Positions 33,967 to 42,048 of a stretch of DNA of 64,000 nucleotides are shown here, one piece after another (the stretch's first letter is position 1; each line of letters opens with the position of its first letter). The notes beneath the pieces were generated by a model, which saw nothing but the letters and a program-made list of their open reading frames with translations, did no database searches and had not been told where the DNA came from. The translations under genes and the position numbers were made by a program. This DNA is from Rheinheimera faecalis (GTDB taxonomy: Bacteria > Pseudomonadota > Gammaproteobacteria > Enterobacterales > Alteromonadaceae), in the NCBI RefSeq assembly GCF_021290965.1, contig NZ_JAJOYT010000001.1, positions 372,001-436,000 of the forward strand, read 5' to 3'.

Positions 33967-35469
33967 ATGACCCCACAACCTTTGTTTATTTTATCTATTG
34001 TTTTTGCTGTGGTGATGGTCTGTTGTCTGTGGGGGATGCTGTATTGGCGCCGACAGACCAATCAATTGCTGCAACAACTGTCTTTATTACAAACCACAAG
34101 CCAGCTACAAGCTCAGCAAAGCCAGCACGATCAACAGACGCTGCAGCAGGCTCAACAGCAGCTGCAACAGGCTCAGGACGACTTCAAAGATTTAAGTTAT
34201 CAACAGCAAAAGTACGCCGCTGAACTCGCCCGTAGTCAAAGCCAGTATCAGCAGGTGTCAGAACTCTGGACTGAGTTAAAACAACAACATCAGGCCCAGC
34301 AGCAGGACTATATGCAGCTGCAGCGTGAATACAGTGCTTTGCAAATCAGTTTAAAAGAAAAGCAGCAGCATTTTGCCGAGCAACAGGCGTTATTACAAAA
34401 CAGCAAACAACAACTCAGCCTTGAATTTCAGCAGCTTGCGCAGCAAATATTTGAAGATAAATCAGTACGTTTCCAGGCCTCTAATCAGGAAGCGTTAAAC
34501 AGCTTATTGAATCCTTTCCGTTTGCAGTTAGATGCCTTTAAAAGCAAAGTGGAAGATATTCACCTGAAAGACAGTCAGCAGCAGGCGCTGCTCAATCACG
34601 AACTGCAGCATTTAAAAATCCTCAATCAACAGATCACCGAAGAAGCGCATCAACTGGCTGTGGCACTCAAAGGGCAGAAAAAAACTCAGGGTAACTGGGG
34701 CGAACTTGTTTTAGAGAATGTGCTGGAGCGTTCAGGTTTAAGAGCGGGTCAGGATTACCAGCGCGAGTTTTCAGTCACCCAGGAAGATGGCAATAAACTG
34801 CGGCCTGATTTAGTGGTGTTTTTACCCCAGGGTAAACATTTGATTATTGATGCCAAAGTATCCTTAAATGCCTATAGCCGTTATATCAATTCAGAAGACG
34901 ATACAGAGCGTAAACTGGCGCTGCAGGAGCATGTGGCTTCAATGGCGGCCCGAATTAAAGAGCTGTCTGACCGTAATTACCACAAGTTACCGGGCCTGAA
35001 TTCACCCGATCTGGTATTTATGTTTGTGCCTATTGAGTCGGCTTTTGTTGAAGCGCTAAAAGCCGATGAGACTTTGTTTCAGCAAGCGCTGAATCAGAAT
35101 GTTTTGGTGGCGACGCCTACCACTTTGTTAACCAGCCTGAATATAGTGCGGCAGTTGTGGCGCTACGAAGAGCAGCATAAACACACGGCTGAATTGGCCA
35201 AACGAGCGGATGCGGTGTTTAACAAACTTCGCACCTTTCTGACCACCTTTTTAAGAGTGAAAGAAAGCTTAAACAAAGCGCAGGAAGCCTATGAAACCGC
35301 AGAAAGTCAGCTGTATAAGGGCAGGGCGAACCTGGTGAAACAGGTTAATGAGTTTAAGGATTTAACTCCTGCTATTCAGGCTGAGCTGCCGGAATATTTT
35401 GTTGAAAAGTCTCAGATTGAGTTTGACTCAGAACCTTTGCCAGAGGCAAAAACCTCGCCGGCTCCATAA
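33967..35469 (+). CDS. rmuC: DNA recombination protein RmuC
   Basis: RmuC is a predicted PD-(D/E)XK-type nuclease that limits inversion at short repeats in E. coli. The 500-residue protein has one N-terminal membrane helix (about 6-25), a long Gln-rich coiled coil (about 30-170) and the RmuC domain. Within it are GNWGELVLENVLERSGLR, LRPDLVVFLPQGKHLIIDAK with the nuclease-like Asp and Lys, LPGLNSPDLVFMFVPIES, and NVLVATPTTLLTSLNIVRQL. Its stop codon lies inside a 15-bp perfect stem-loop. Confidence 0.93.
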   Translation: MTPQPLFILSIVFAVVMVCCLWGMLYWRRQTNQLLQQLSLLQTTSQLQAQQSQHDQQTLQQAQQQLQQAQDDFKDLSYQQQKYAAELARSQSQYQQVSELWTELKQQHQAQQQDYMQLQREYSALQISLKEKQQHFAEQQALLQNSKQQLSLEFQQLAQQIFEDKSVRFQASNQEALNSLLNPFRLQLDAFKSKVEDIHLKDSQQQALLNHELQHLKILNQQITEEAHQLAVALKGQKKTQGNWGELVLENVLERSGLRAGQDYQREFSVTQEDGNKLRPDLVVFLPQGKHLIIDAKVSLNAYSRYINSEDDTERKLALQEHVASMAARIKELSDRNYHKLPGLNSPDLVFMFVPIESAFVEALKADETLFQQALNQNVLVATPTTLLTSLNIVRQLWRYEEQHKHTAELAKRADAVFNKLRTFLTTFLRVKESLNKAQEAYETAESQLYKGRANLVKQVNEFKDLTPAIQAELPEYFVEKSQIEFDSEPLPEAKTSPAP

Positions 35470-35489
35470 AGCACTATGGAGCCGGCGAG
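35454..35489. other. 15-bp perfect stem-loop spanning the rmuC stop codon
   Basis: CTCGCCGGCTCCATA (35454-35468) and TATGGAGCCGGCGAG (35475-35489) are exact inverted repeats with a 6-nt loop. The TAA stop of rmuC spans the left arm and loop. There is no T run after it, so it is not a standard terminator; it may protect the mRNA 3' end or be a REP-type unit. Confidence 0.6.
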
Positions 35490-35535
35490 CTGTCAGGTTT
35501 ATACTAACGGCCTTTTTTGATTGCAGAGAATTTCA

Positions 35536-36720
35536 GTGAGTACTTCAGATTTCAGCGCCTTTATCCAACTTCTCCAACAAAAGCTTGAAAACAACAGCTG
35601 GCAAAAGCTGCTGTTAAGCAGTTATCAGGGCGAGGATACCAGCCTGGTGCGGATTGAAGTACGGCCAGTGTCTCTGAAAGATGTGGCACATTTAAGTTTT
35701 TTATACCGTCATAAAACCCGCGATATTACGAAAAACTTTGCAGTGAGCGAAGGGCTGCAACAGATCCAAAATTTATTAGGCACAGAATTCAAAGCTGCTC
35801 ATTTCACAGCTTTGGACAGCGAAACTCAATTAAGTGTCAGTAAAAAAGGCAAAGTGTTAAGCAGCACCAAAGCTATTAAGCAAGCAGCTGGAAGCGCCAC
35901 AGCCTTGACGCATGATAAAGAAAAACAGCGTTTTCTGACGCTGGACAGACCTTTTTTACAACAGCTAGGTGTGACTGATACCAACCATAAGCTGGTACCG
36001 GCTATGTCGCGCAAATGGAAGCAAATTAATAAGTTTGTCGAAGTCTTTGACCGGGCTTTAAGTCAAACCGGTTTAAAACAAAAACCTGCAGTGCATATTG
36101 CCGATTTTGGTTCAGGCAAAGCCTACCTGACCTTTGCGGTGCATGACTACCTGATACACCAGCTGGGGCTTGATGCCAAAGTGACAGGAGTCGAGCTGCG
36201 CCAGGAGCTGGTGGATTTATGTAATGGTGTGGCCTGCGATTTAAATCTGCAGGGTATTGGTTTTGAGCAGGGCGATGTAAAACATTTTCAGGCTAAAGGC
36301 ATAGATGTGATGATAGCCCTGCACGCCTGCGATATTGCTACGGATTACGCTATTCATATGGGCATTCGCACCGGCGTTTCAATGATTATGTGTTCGCCTT
36401 GTTGCCATAAACAACTGCGGCCACAACTCATAAGCCCGCCGTTACTGCAACCTATGCTCAAACACGGCATTCATTTAGGTGAACAAGCCGAAATGCTAAC
36501 CGACAGCCTGCGCGCCTTATTGCTGGAAGCTTATGGGTATGACACTCAGGTGTTTGAATTTATATCGCTGGAACACACCAGCAAAAATAAAATGATCCTG
36601 GCGGTAAAAAGCCAAAAGCCTAAAAGCCGCGAACAGATTCTGGCTCAGGTGCAACAAATCAAAAGCTTCTACGGTATACAGCAGCATTGCCTGGAAGAGT
36701 TATTGTTGCAATCCGAATGA
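35536..36720 (+). CDS. SAM-dependent methyltransferase, substrate unknown
   Basis: This cytoplasmic protein of ~394 residues has a class I methyltransferase fold. The SAM site is IADFGSGKAYLTFAVHDYL (about residues 190-210), VTGVELRQELVDLC follows, and the next motif is DVMIALHACDIATDYAIHMG. The segment MIMCSPCCHKQLRP carries three cysteines. The motifs resemble the Methyltransf_32 type found in RNA-modifying or uncharacterised proteins. I use the GTG at 35536, with AGAGAA upstream; a TTG at 35521 has no ribosome binding site. The N-terminal ~140 residues are unassigned. Confidence 0.82.
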   Translation: MSTSDFSAFIQLLQQKLENNSWQKLLLSSYQGEDTSLVRIEVRPVSLKDVAHLSFLYRHKTRDITKNFAVSEGLQQIQNLLGTEFKAAHFTALDSETQLSVSKKGKVLSSTKAIKQAAGSATALTHDKEKQRFLTLDRPFLQQLGVTDTNHKLVPAMSRKWKQINKFVEVFDRALSQTGLKQKPAVHIADFGSGKAYLTFAVHDYLIHQLGLDAKVTGVELRQELVDLCNGVACDLNLQGIGFEQGDVKHFQAKGIDVMIALHACDIATDYAIHMGIRTGVSMIMCSPCCHKQLRPQLISPPLLQPMLKHGIHLGEQAEMLTDSLRALLLEAYGYDTQVFEFISLEHTSKNKMILAVKSQKPKSREQILAQVQQIKSFYGIQQHCLEELLLQSE

Positions 36721-36743
36721 TTCAGCGTTTTAAGATTATAGAG

Positions 36744-36767
36744 ACCGGCCTTTACGCCGGTTTTTTT
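36744..36767 (+). terminator. Terminator of the methyltransferase gene
   Basis: ACCGGC and GCCGGT enclose a 6-nt loop and run into seven T, 24 bp after the stop. Confidence 0.9.
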
Positions 36768-36776
36768 ATGTGGGAA

Positions 36777-36819
36777 GGGCTATAAAGAGGAATCCGACGA
36801 GCTACCAGGCTGCTCCATC
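36777..36819 (-). pseudogene. Degenerate initiator tRNA fragment (5' half only)
   Basis: Read on the minus strand, it keeps GATGGAGCAGCCTGGTAGCT and CGTCGG of the initiator tRNA. It then has the altered anticodon region TTCCTCTTTATAGCCC, after which similarity stops at the methyltransferase terminator. The anticodon 3' side, T arm and acceptor 3' strand are gone. It is the most decayed of three pseudo-copies. Confidence 0.75.
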
Positions 36820-36844
36820 TTTTTAAAACCCAAATTTCAGGCAC

Positions 36845-36868
36845 AAAAAAACCGACTAAAAAGTCGGC
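36845..36868 (-). terminator. Terminator following pseudo-tRNA copy 2
   Basis: On the minus strand CCGACT and AGTCGG enclose TTTT and are followed by seven T. The same hairpin recurs at 36975, which shows that the duplication unit was tRNA plus terminator. Confidence 0.8.
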
Positions 36869-36876
36869 TTTAAAGT

Positions 36877-36960
36877 TGGTTGCGGGAGCCGGATTTGAAC
36901 CGACGACCTTTGCCCGGGGTTATAAAGAGGAGGCCGACGAGCTACCAGGCTGGTCCATCC
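36877..36960 (-). pseudogene. Degenerate initiator tRNA, copy 2
   Basis: On the minus strand the D arm and the whole T arm and 3' acceptor (GGTTCAAATCCGGCTCCCGC, then AACCA) match the intact genes. The anticodon arm GGGCTCATAACCCGAAG is replaced by a longer GGCCTCCTCTTTATAACCCC with further insertions. The 5' acceptor strand has lost CGC, so only three acceptor pairs remain. No functional CAT loop can form. Confidence 0.82.
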
Positions 36961-36974
36961 CAAATTTCAGACAC

Positions 36975-36998
36975 AAAAAAACCGACTAAAAAGTCGGC
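36975..36998 (-). terminator. Terminator following pseudo-tRNA copy 1
   Basis: It has the same CCGACT/AGTCGG hairpin with a T run on the minus strand as the one at 36845. Confidence 0.8.
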
Positions 36999-37006
36999 CT
37001 TAAAGT

Positions 37007-37090
37007 TGGTTGCAGGAGCCGGATTTGAACCGACGACTTTCGCCACGGGGTTATAAAGAGGAGACCGACGAGCTACCAGGCTGCTTCATC
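37007..37090 (-). pseudogene. Degenerate initiator tRNA, copy 1
   Basis: This is the first decayed copy after the intact genes on the minus strand. It shares the TCCTCTTTATAACCCC insertion in the anticodon region with the other two pseudo-copies. The 5' acceptor strand is AAAAAGATG instead of CGCGGGATG, and the 3' acceptor has CTCCTGCA for CTCCCGCA. The T arm is intact. Confidence 0.82.
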
Positions 37091-37114
37091 TTTTTAAACC
37101 CTAAATTTCAGATA

Positions 37115-37138
37115 CAAAAAAACCAGCATTAAGCTGGC
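37115..37138 (-). terminator. Terminator following the intact initiator tRNA genes
   Basis: On the minus strand CCAGC and GCTGG (loop TTAAT) are followed by seven T, just beyond the third intact tRNA. It should end the functional transcript before the pseudo-copies. Confidence 0.8.
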
Positions 37139-37146
37139 TTTAAAGT

Positions 37147-37223
<77 letters not shown>

Positions 37224-37296
37224 TCCGTATCTTAACACCGAGCAGAGTGTGTTAAGTGGGGTACTACTTCTTTAAATTACTTAAGAAAACTTAAGT

Positions 37297-37373
<77 letters not shown>

Positions 37374-37425
37374 TCCGTATTGATAGTTGAGCAGTAACTA
37401 TCAGGATTTAAAACAAACATCGAAT

Positions 37426-37502
<77 letters not shown>

Positions 37503-37520
37503 TCCGTGTTTGCGGGGCGC

Positions 37521-37549
37521 ATAGTAGAGCTTTTGACATAGCAGCGCAA
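37521..37549 (-). promoter_or_regulatory. Promoter of the initiator tRNA array
   Basis: On the minus strand TTGCGC, a 17-bp spacer and TACTAT are followed by the GC-rich discriminator GCGCCCCGC, typical of stringently controlled stable-RNA promoters. Confidence 0.75.
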
Positions 37550-37705
37550 GGCTTAATATCAGTAAATTCCAAAGAAGTGAACTGACTGCACAATTATTAA
37601 ACGCATAGGTCTTTAAGTAGGCGATAGTGGCAGTTTCTGGAGTAGTAGCCCCGCAAATCTTTGTTTTTCAGCTGAAAAACATCCCAATGCTTTCGAAAGC
37701 GCTTC

Positions 37706-37714
37706 TGTTATAAT
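37706..37714 (+). promoter_or_regulatory. Extended -10 promoter of rlmKL
   Basis: TGTTATAAT is a consensus extended -10 ending 29 bp before the rlmKL ATG. There is no clear -35, as extended -10 promoters allow. Confidence 0.65.
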
Positions 37715-37743
37715 GTGCGCCATTTTATTGCAGGGCAGATCAT

Positions 37744-39876
37744 ATGTTGGAATTCTGGGCCTTAACATCCAAAGGTGTTGAAGAGCTGTTGGCGGATGAG
37801 ATCCGTCGTTATCAAGGCGAAATTATTAAATTAGGCATGGGCGTGGTGCGCTTTAAGGCTGAACTTAAAGATGCATATCAGCTGTGCTTATGGTCGCGTT
37901 TGGCGACTCGTATTCTACGCCTGGAACAATCCATCGAAATTGATGCCAATTCAGATCTGTATCAGGTCGCCATGCGCATTAACTGGCCTTCTTTAATGCG
38001 GATGGAACAAAGTTTTGCGGTTGAGTGTGTCGGTAAACACCCGACCATAGACAATACCCAGTTTGGTGGCATGCGCGTAAAAGATGCGATAGTGGATCAG
38101 TTCCGCGAGCGTTACGACGAGCGCCCCAATGTCGATCGTATGGATCCGGACGTCCGTTTTCAGGTGCGTTTAGAGCGTCAGCATTTCCATTTCTTTCAGG
38201 ATTTCTCCGGCCCGTCACTGCATCAGCGTGGTTACCGTAAAGAGCAGGGCGAAGCTCCATTAAAAGAGCATTTAGCTGCCGCTTTATTATTGCGCTCTGG
38301 CTGGAAGGCTGATCAGCCTTTGTATGACCCATTTTGTGGTAGCGGTACTCTATTAATAGAAGCAGTGCTGATGGCACGTCAGTTAGCTCCAGGTTTAAAA
38401 CGTGAAAAGTTTGCTTTTGAACAATGGGGCGACCACCAGCCAGAACTCTGGCAACAACTGCGTGCTGAAGCCTTAGGCTCACGTCAGGCTATTGCTGAAG
38501 GCGTGACTTTTGTCGGTAGCGATACCGATGAGCGTACTTTGCAAAAAGCCCGTCAGAACGCAGAGCGTGCTGGTGTAGCTGATTTTATTGAATTTATCAC
38601 CCAGGATGCGACACAAATTCAGTCGGCGGTGTGCGCAGGCAAAGGCGTTATTATTACCAACCCGCCATACGGTGAGCGTTTAGGGGATTTGCCTCAGCTT
38701 ATTCCTGTGTATGCTGAATTCTCTTTAGGTCTGAAAAAACACTACCAGGGCTGGCGTTTAGCCATTATTACCTCAAGCCCGGATTTATTGCGGGCGCTGA
38801 AGTTATCTAAAGCCAAAAGCTATAAGTTCACTAACGGTCCATTAGACTGTGAATTTACCATGTTTGATTTGACCGAACAGCAAGTACAGGTCAATGCCAA
38901 CAGTCAAAGTGCAGCCTTGTTTTATGCGGAAAGTGAATCTTTTGGCAATCGCCTGAAGAAAAACGTCAAGCAGCTGGAAAAGTGGGCGAAACGCGAAAAC
39001 ATCAGTTGCTACCGTATGTATGACGCCGATATTCCGGAATACAATGTGGCAGTAGACTGGTATGACGGTGAAGTAGTGATCCATGAATACGCAGCACCTT
39101 CAAACGTTGATGAACAAATTGCGCAAAAACGTTTGTTTGATGTGGTGAACCTGGTGCCTAAAGTGCTGGGCATTAGCAGCGACAAGCTGGTATTAAAAGT
39201 TCGTGAAAAACAAAAAGGTAAAGATCAGTACCAGGCGCTGGCCAAAGCCGGTCAGTACAAAGAAGTCACAGAGTATGGCGCTAAGTTTTTAGTCAACCTG
39301 CGTGATTATCTCGATACCGGCTTGTTTTTAGACCACCGCGTCACCCGTTTGGCGATTCAACAGCAAGCCAAAGGCAAAAAAGTACTGAATTTATTTGCCT
39401 ACACAGGCACAGCTTCGGTGCATGCTGCCTTAGGTGGCGCTTTGTCGGTGACGACTGTAGATATGTCAAATACTTATCTGGACTGGGCAAAACGCAACTT
39501 CCTGATCAATGGTCTGGATGGCAAAGCCTATCAGTTTGTGCAGGATAACTGTCTGGATTGGCTGAAAGGCTGTAAAAACCAGTTTGATTTAATCTTTGTT
39601 GACCCGCCAACTTTCTCCAATTCAAAACGGATGGAAGATACCTGGGATGTGCAACGTGATCATGTCAAGTTGTTGACCATGGTAGGTCGTTGTCTGGCGC
39701 CTAATGGCAAAGTAATTTTCTCCAACAATAAAAGACGCTTTAAAATCGACAAAGCTGAACTGGAAGAAGCAGGCTGGATCATCAAAGATATTTCAGCCCA
39801 AAGTTTGCCGGAAGATTTTAAACGTAATCCAAATATTCACGTGTGCTTTGAGCTGTTTAAACGCCTTGAAGAGTAA
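37744..39876 (+). CDS. rlmKL: Bifunctional 23S rRNA methyltransferase RlmKL (m2G2445 / m7G2069)
   Basis: RlmKL makes m2G2445 and m7G2069 in 23S rRNA during large-subunit assembly. The 710-residue protein is a fusion of two methyltransferases. An N-terminal THUMP domain (about 45-155) is followed by the RlmL domain with DPFCGSGTLLIEAV and the catalytic ITNPPYGERLG. The C-terminal RlmK domain has VLNLFAYTGTASVHAALGGA and VDPPTFSNSKRM. The length matches E. coli (702). It is followed after 6 bp by a glutaredoxin-like gene. Confidence 0.96.
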   Translation: MLEFWALTSKGVEELLADEIRRYQGEIIKLGMGVVRFKAELKDAYQLCLWSRLATRILRLEQSIEIDANSDLYQVAMRINWPSLMRMEQSFAVECVGKHPTIDNTQFGGMRVKDAIVDQFRERYDERPNVDRMDPDVRFQVRLERQHFHFFQDFSGPSLHQRGYRKEQGEAPLKEHLAAALLLRSGWKADQPLYDPFCGSGTLLIEAVLMARQLAPGLKREKFAFEQWGDHQPELWQQLRAEALGSRQAIAEGVTFVGSDTDERTLQKARQNAERAGVADFIEFITQDATQIQSAVCAGKGVIITNPPYGERLGDLPQLIPVYAEFSLGLKKHYQGWRLAIITSSPDLLRALKLSKAKSYKFTNGPLDCEFTMFDLTEQQVQVNANSQSAALFYAESESFGNRLKKNVKQLEKWAKRENISCYRMYDADIPEYNVAVDWYDGEVVIHEYAAPSNVDEQIAQKRLFDVVNLVPKVLGISSDKLVLKVREKQKGKDQYQALAKAGQYKEVTEYGAKFLVNLRDYLDTGLFLDHRVTRLAIQQQAKGKKVLNLFAYTGTASVHAALGGALSVTTVDMSNTYLDWAKRNFLINGLDGKAYQFVQDNCLDWLKGCKNQFDLIFVDPPTFSNSKRMEDTWDVQRDHVKLLTMVGRCLAPNGKVIFSNNKRRFKIDKAELEEAGWIIKDISAQSLPEDFKRNPNIHVCFELFKRLEE

Positions 39877-39882
39877 GTTTTG

Positions 39883-40122
39883 ATGCAAATTAGGCTTTAC
39901 AGCACCTGGGGTTGCCATTTGTGTGAACAGGCCGAGCAGCTTCTGCTGCAGGCAGGTGTCGCAGGTGCTGTTGAAATTATAGATATAGTGGACGAACCGG
40001 CGGCTTTTGAGCGCTATCGTGTGCATATTCCGGTGTTAAAAGTGAATGAACAGGAACTGTTCTGGCCCTTTGAACTTGAACAGATACAACAACTGCTGCG
40101 TCAGCAGTCGTCAGGATTATAA
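39883..40122 (+). CDS. Glutaredoxin-like (DUF836 type) small protein
   Basis: This 79-residue protein has a thioredoxin-like fold. It begins MQIRLYSTWGCHLCEQAEQL with a CxxC (CHLC) at about residues 11-14. The cis-proline region is IPVLKVNEQELFWPF. It resembles DUF836/glutaredoxin family proteins, for which a specific partner is not known. The ATG at 39883 is preceded by GAGTAAG; it lies between rlmKL and uup with gaps of a few bases, so the three are probably one operon. Confidence 0.85.
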   Translation: MQIRLYSTWGCHLCEQAEQLLLQAGVAGAVEIIDIVDEPAAFERYRVHIPVLKVNEQELFWPFELEQIQQLLRQQSSGL

Positions 40123-40125
40123 AGA

Positions 40126-42036
40126 GTGGAATTATTACGTTTTCAGCAAGCCAGCCTTGCTTTTGGTACACACCCCATTTTAGATAAAGTGGATTTTAGT
40201 TTATTTGCCGGCGAACGCGTCTGTTTGGTTGGTCGCAACGGTGCTGGTAAATCATCCTTCTTAAAAATATTGACCGGTCATCAAAATTTGGATGACGGCC
40301 AGGTGGTACGGCAGAATAATTTAATTATCAGCCGCTTAGAGCAAGACCCTCCAGCTCGTGTTGATATTAAGGTGGCGGATTTTATTCGTGAAGGTGCGGG
40401 CGATTTAGCTGAAAAACTACAGCGTTTTTATCATCTGGCCGACCACTTCTCTGATGCAACCGAAGCTGAACAACGTGAATTTGGCACTTTACAGGCTGAA
40501 CTAGATACCCGTCATGGCTGGCAGTTAGAAAGCCGCATTGAAGAGCTGTGCCTGCAGTTTGAAATGGACCCAAACACCACTTTGGCGTCTTTATCAGGTG
40601 GTTGGTTACGTAAAGCCGCTTTAGCAAAGGCTCTGGTATCACAACCGACTGTTTTACTGCTGGATGAACCGACTAACCACTTGGATGTGGCTGCTATTCA
40701 ATGGCTGGAGCAGTTCTTTATGAACTTCAAAGGCGCGATCATTTTTATCTCGCACGACAGGGCCTTTATCCGTGCTTTGGCCAGCCGTATCATCGATTTG
40801 GACCGTGGTGAATTAACCTCGCATCCGGGTAATTACGCCGAGTACCTGGAGCGTAAGCAAAAACTGCTGGAAGTTGAGCAGCAGCACAATGCGCTGTTTG
40901 ATAAGAAGCTGGCGGAAGAAGAAGTCTGGATCCGTCAGGGCATTAAAGCTCGTCGTACCCGTAACGAAGGCCGTGTTCGCGCTTTAAAAGAGTTGCGTAA
41001 CGAACGCGCTGCCCGGGTTGAACAAATGGGCAAGGTTGAATTTGCCATAGAGCAATCACAAAAGTCCGGCAAGCTGGTGTTTGAGACTAAAGATGTGAAT
41101 GTCAGCTTTAAAGGCGAGACGGTTCTTAAAGACATCAACATTTTAGTGATGCGAGGTGATCGTATTGCTTTAGTAGGACCAAACGGTGTGGGTAAATCCA
41201 CCTTAATCAAAACTCTGCTTGGTGAATACAATGCCGACAGCGGTGAGATTAAACGTGGCACTAACCTTGAAGTGGCCTATTTTGATCAGCACCGTATTCA
41301 ATTGGATTTAAATGCTACAGTGCAGGATAACGTCGCTGATGGTAAGCAGGAAATTGTTCAGAACGGCCAGACCCGTCATGTACTGAGTTACCTGCAGGAC
41401 TTCTTATTTGCACCGGCGCGCGCCAGAACACCGGTTCGGGCTTTATCTGGTGGTGAGAAAAACCGCTTATTGCTGGCGCGTTTATTCGCTAAGCCAAGCA
41501 ATTTACTGATCCTCGATGAACCCACTAACGATCTGGATGTAGAAACCCTAGAGCTATTAGAGGATATTCTGCAGCAGTATCAAGGCACTGTGCTGCTGGT
41601 GAGCCATGACCGTGAATTCGTCAATAATACAGTGACAAGTTCGCTGTATTTTGCCGGTCAGGGCAAGGTGGTTGACATAGCAGGTGACTATGAAGATGTG
41701 GTTGCCTACCAAAAACGCCAGCAAAACACTACAAAAGCTGTTGAAACAGTGCAAAAAAGTGTAAAACCTGTCGAAGAAAAGCCTGTGGAGCTTTCATCCA
41801 CAAGCAGTAAGAAGTTATCATACAAAGAGAAAAGAGAACTGGAACTATTGCCCGCTTTAATCGAGACACTTGATGCAGAATTAAGTGCCTTGCAGCAGCA
41901 AGTGAATGATCCACAATTTTTCCGGCAAAATGCCGACGACACCCAAAAAGCGTTGAACCAATTGCATGAGGCTGAGTCGAAGCTCGCGCACGCCTATGAG
42001 CGTTGGGAACAATTAGAAGCATTAAATCAGCAGTAA
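40126..42036 (+). CDS. uup: ABC-F family ATPase Uup
   Basis: Uup is a soluble ABC-F ATPase that acts on ribosomes and affects transposon excision in E. coli. The 636-residue protein has two nucleotide-binding domains: Walker A GRNGAGKSS with signature LSGGWLRKAALAKAL, and GPNGVGKST with signature ALSGGEKNRLLLARLF. DEPTNHLD and DEPTNDLD are the two Walker B regions. The interdomain linker and a C-terminal coiled coil (about 560-636) are typical of Uup. The GTG start is 3 bp after the glutaredoxin-like stop. There are no transmembrane segments. Confidence 0.95.
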   Translation: MELLRFQQASLAFGTHPILDKVDFSLFAGERVCLVGRNGAGKSSFLKILTGHQNLDDGQVVRQNNLIISRLEQDPPARVDIKVADFIREGAGDLAEKLQRFYHLADHFSDATEAEQREFGTLQAELDTRHGWQLESRIEELCLQFEMDPNTTLASLSGGWLRKAALAKALVSQPTVLLLDEPTNHLDVAAIQWLEQFFMNFKGAIIFISHDRAFIRALASRIIDLDRGELTSHPGNYAEYLERKQKLLEVEQQHNALFDKKLAEEEVWIRQGIKARRTRNEGRVRALKELRNERAARVEQMGKVEFAIEQSQKSGKLVFETKDVNVSFKGETVLKDINILVMRGDRIALVGPNGVGKSTLIKTLLGEYNADSGEIKRGTNLEVAYFDQHRIQLDLNATVQDNVADGKQEIVQNGQTRHVLSYLQDFLFAPARARTPVRALSGGEKNRLLLARLFAKPSNLLILDEPTNDLDVETLELLEDILQQYQGTVLLVSHDREFVNNTVTSSLYFAGQGKVVDIAGDYEDVVAYQKRQQNTTKAVETVQKSVKPVEEKPVELSSTSSKKLSYKEKRELELLPALIETLDAELSALQQQVNDPQFFRQNADDTQKALNQLHEAESKLAHAYERWEQLEALNQQ

Positions 42037-42048
42037 CAGGGGACCTGA

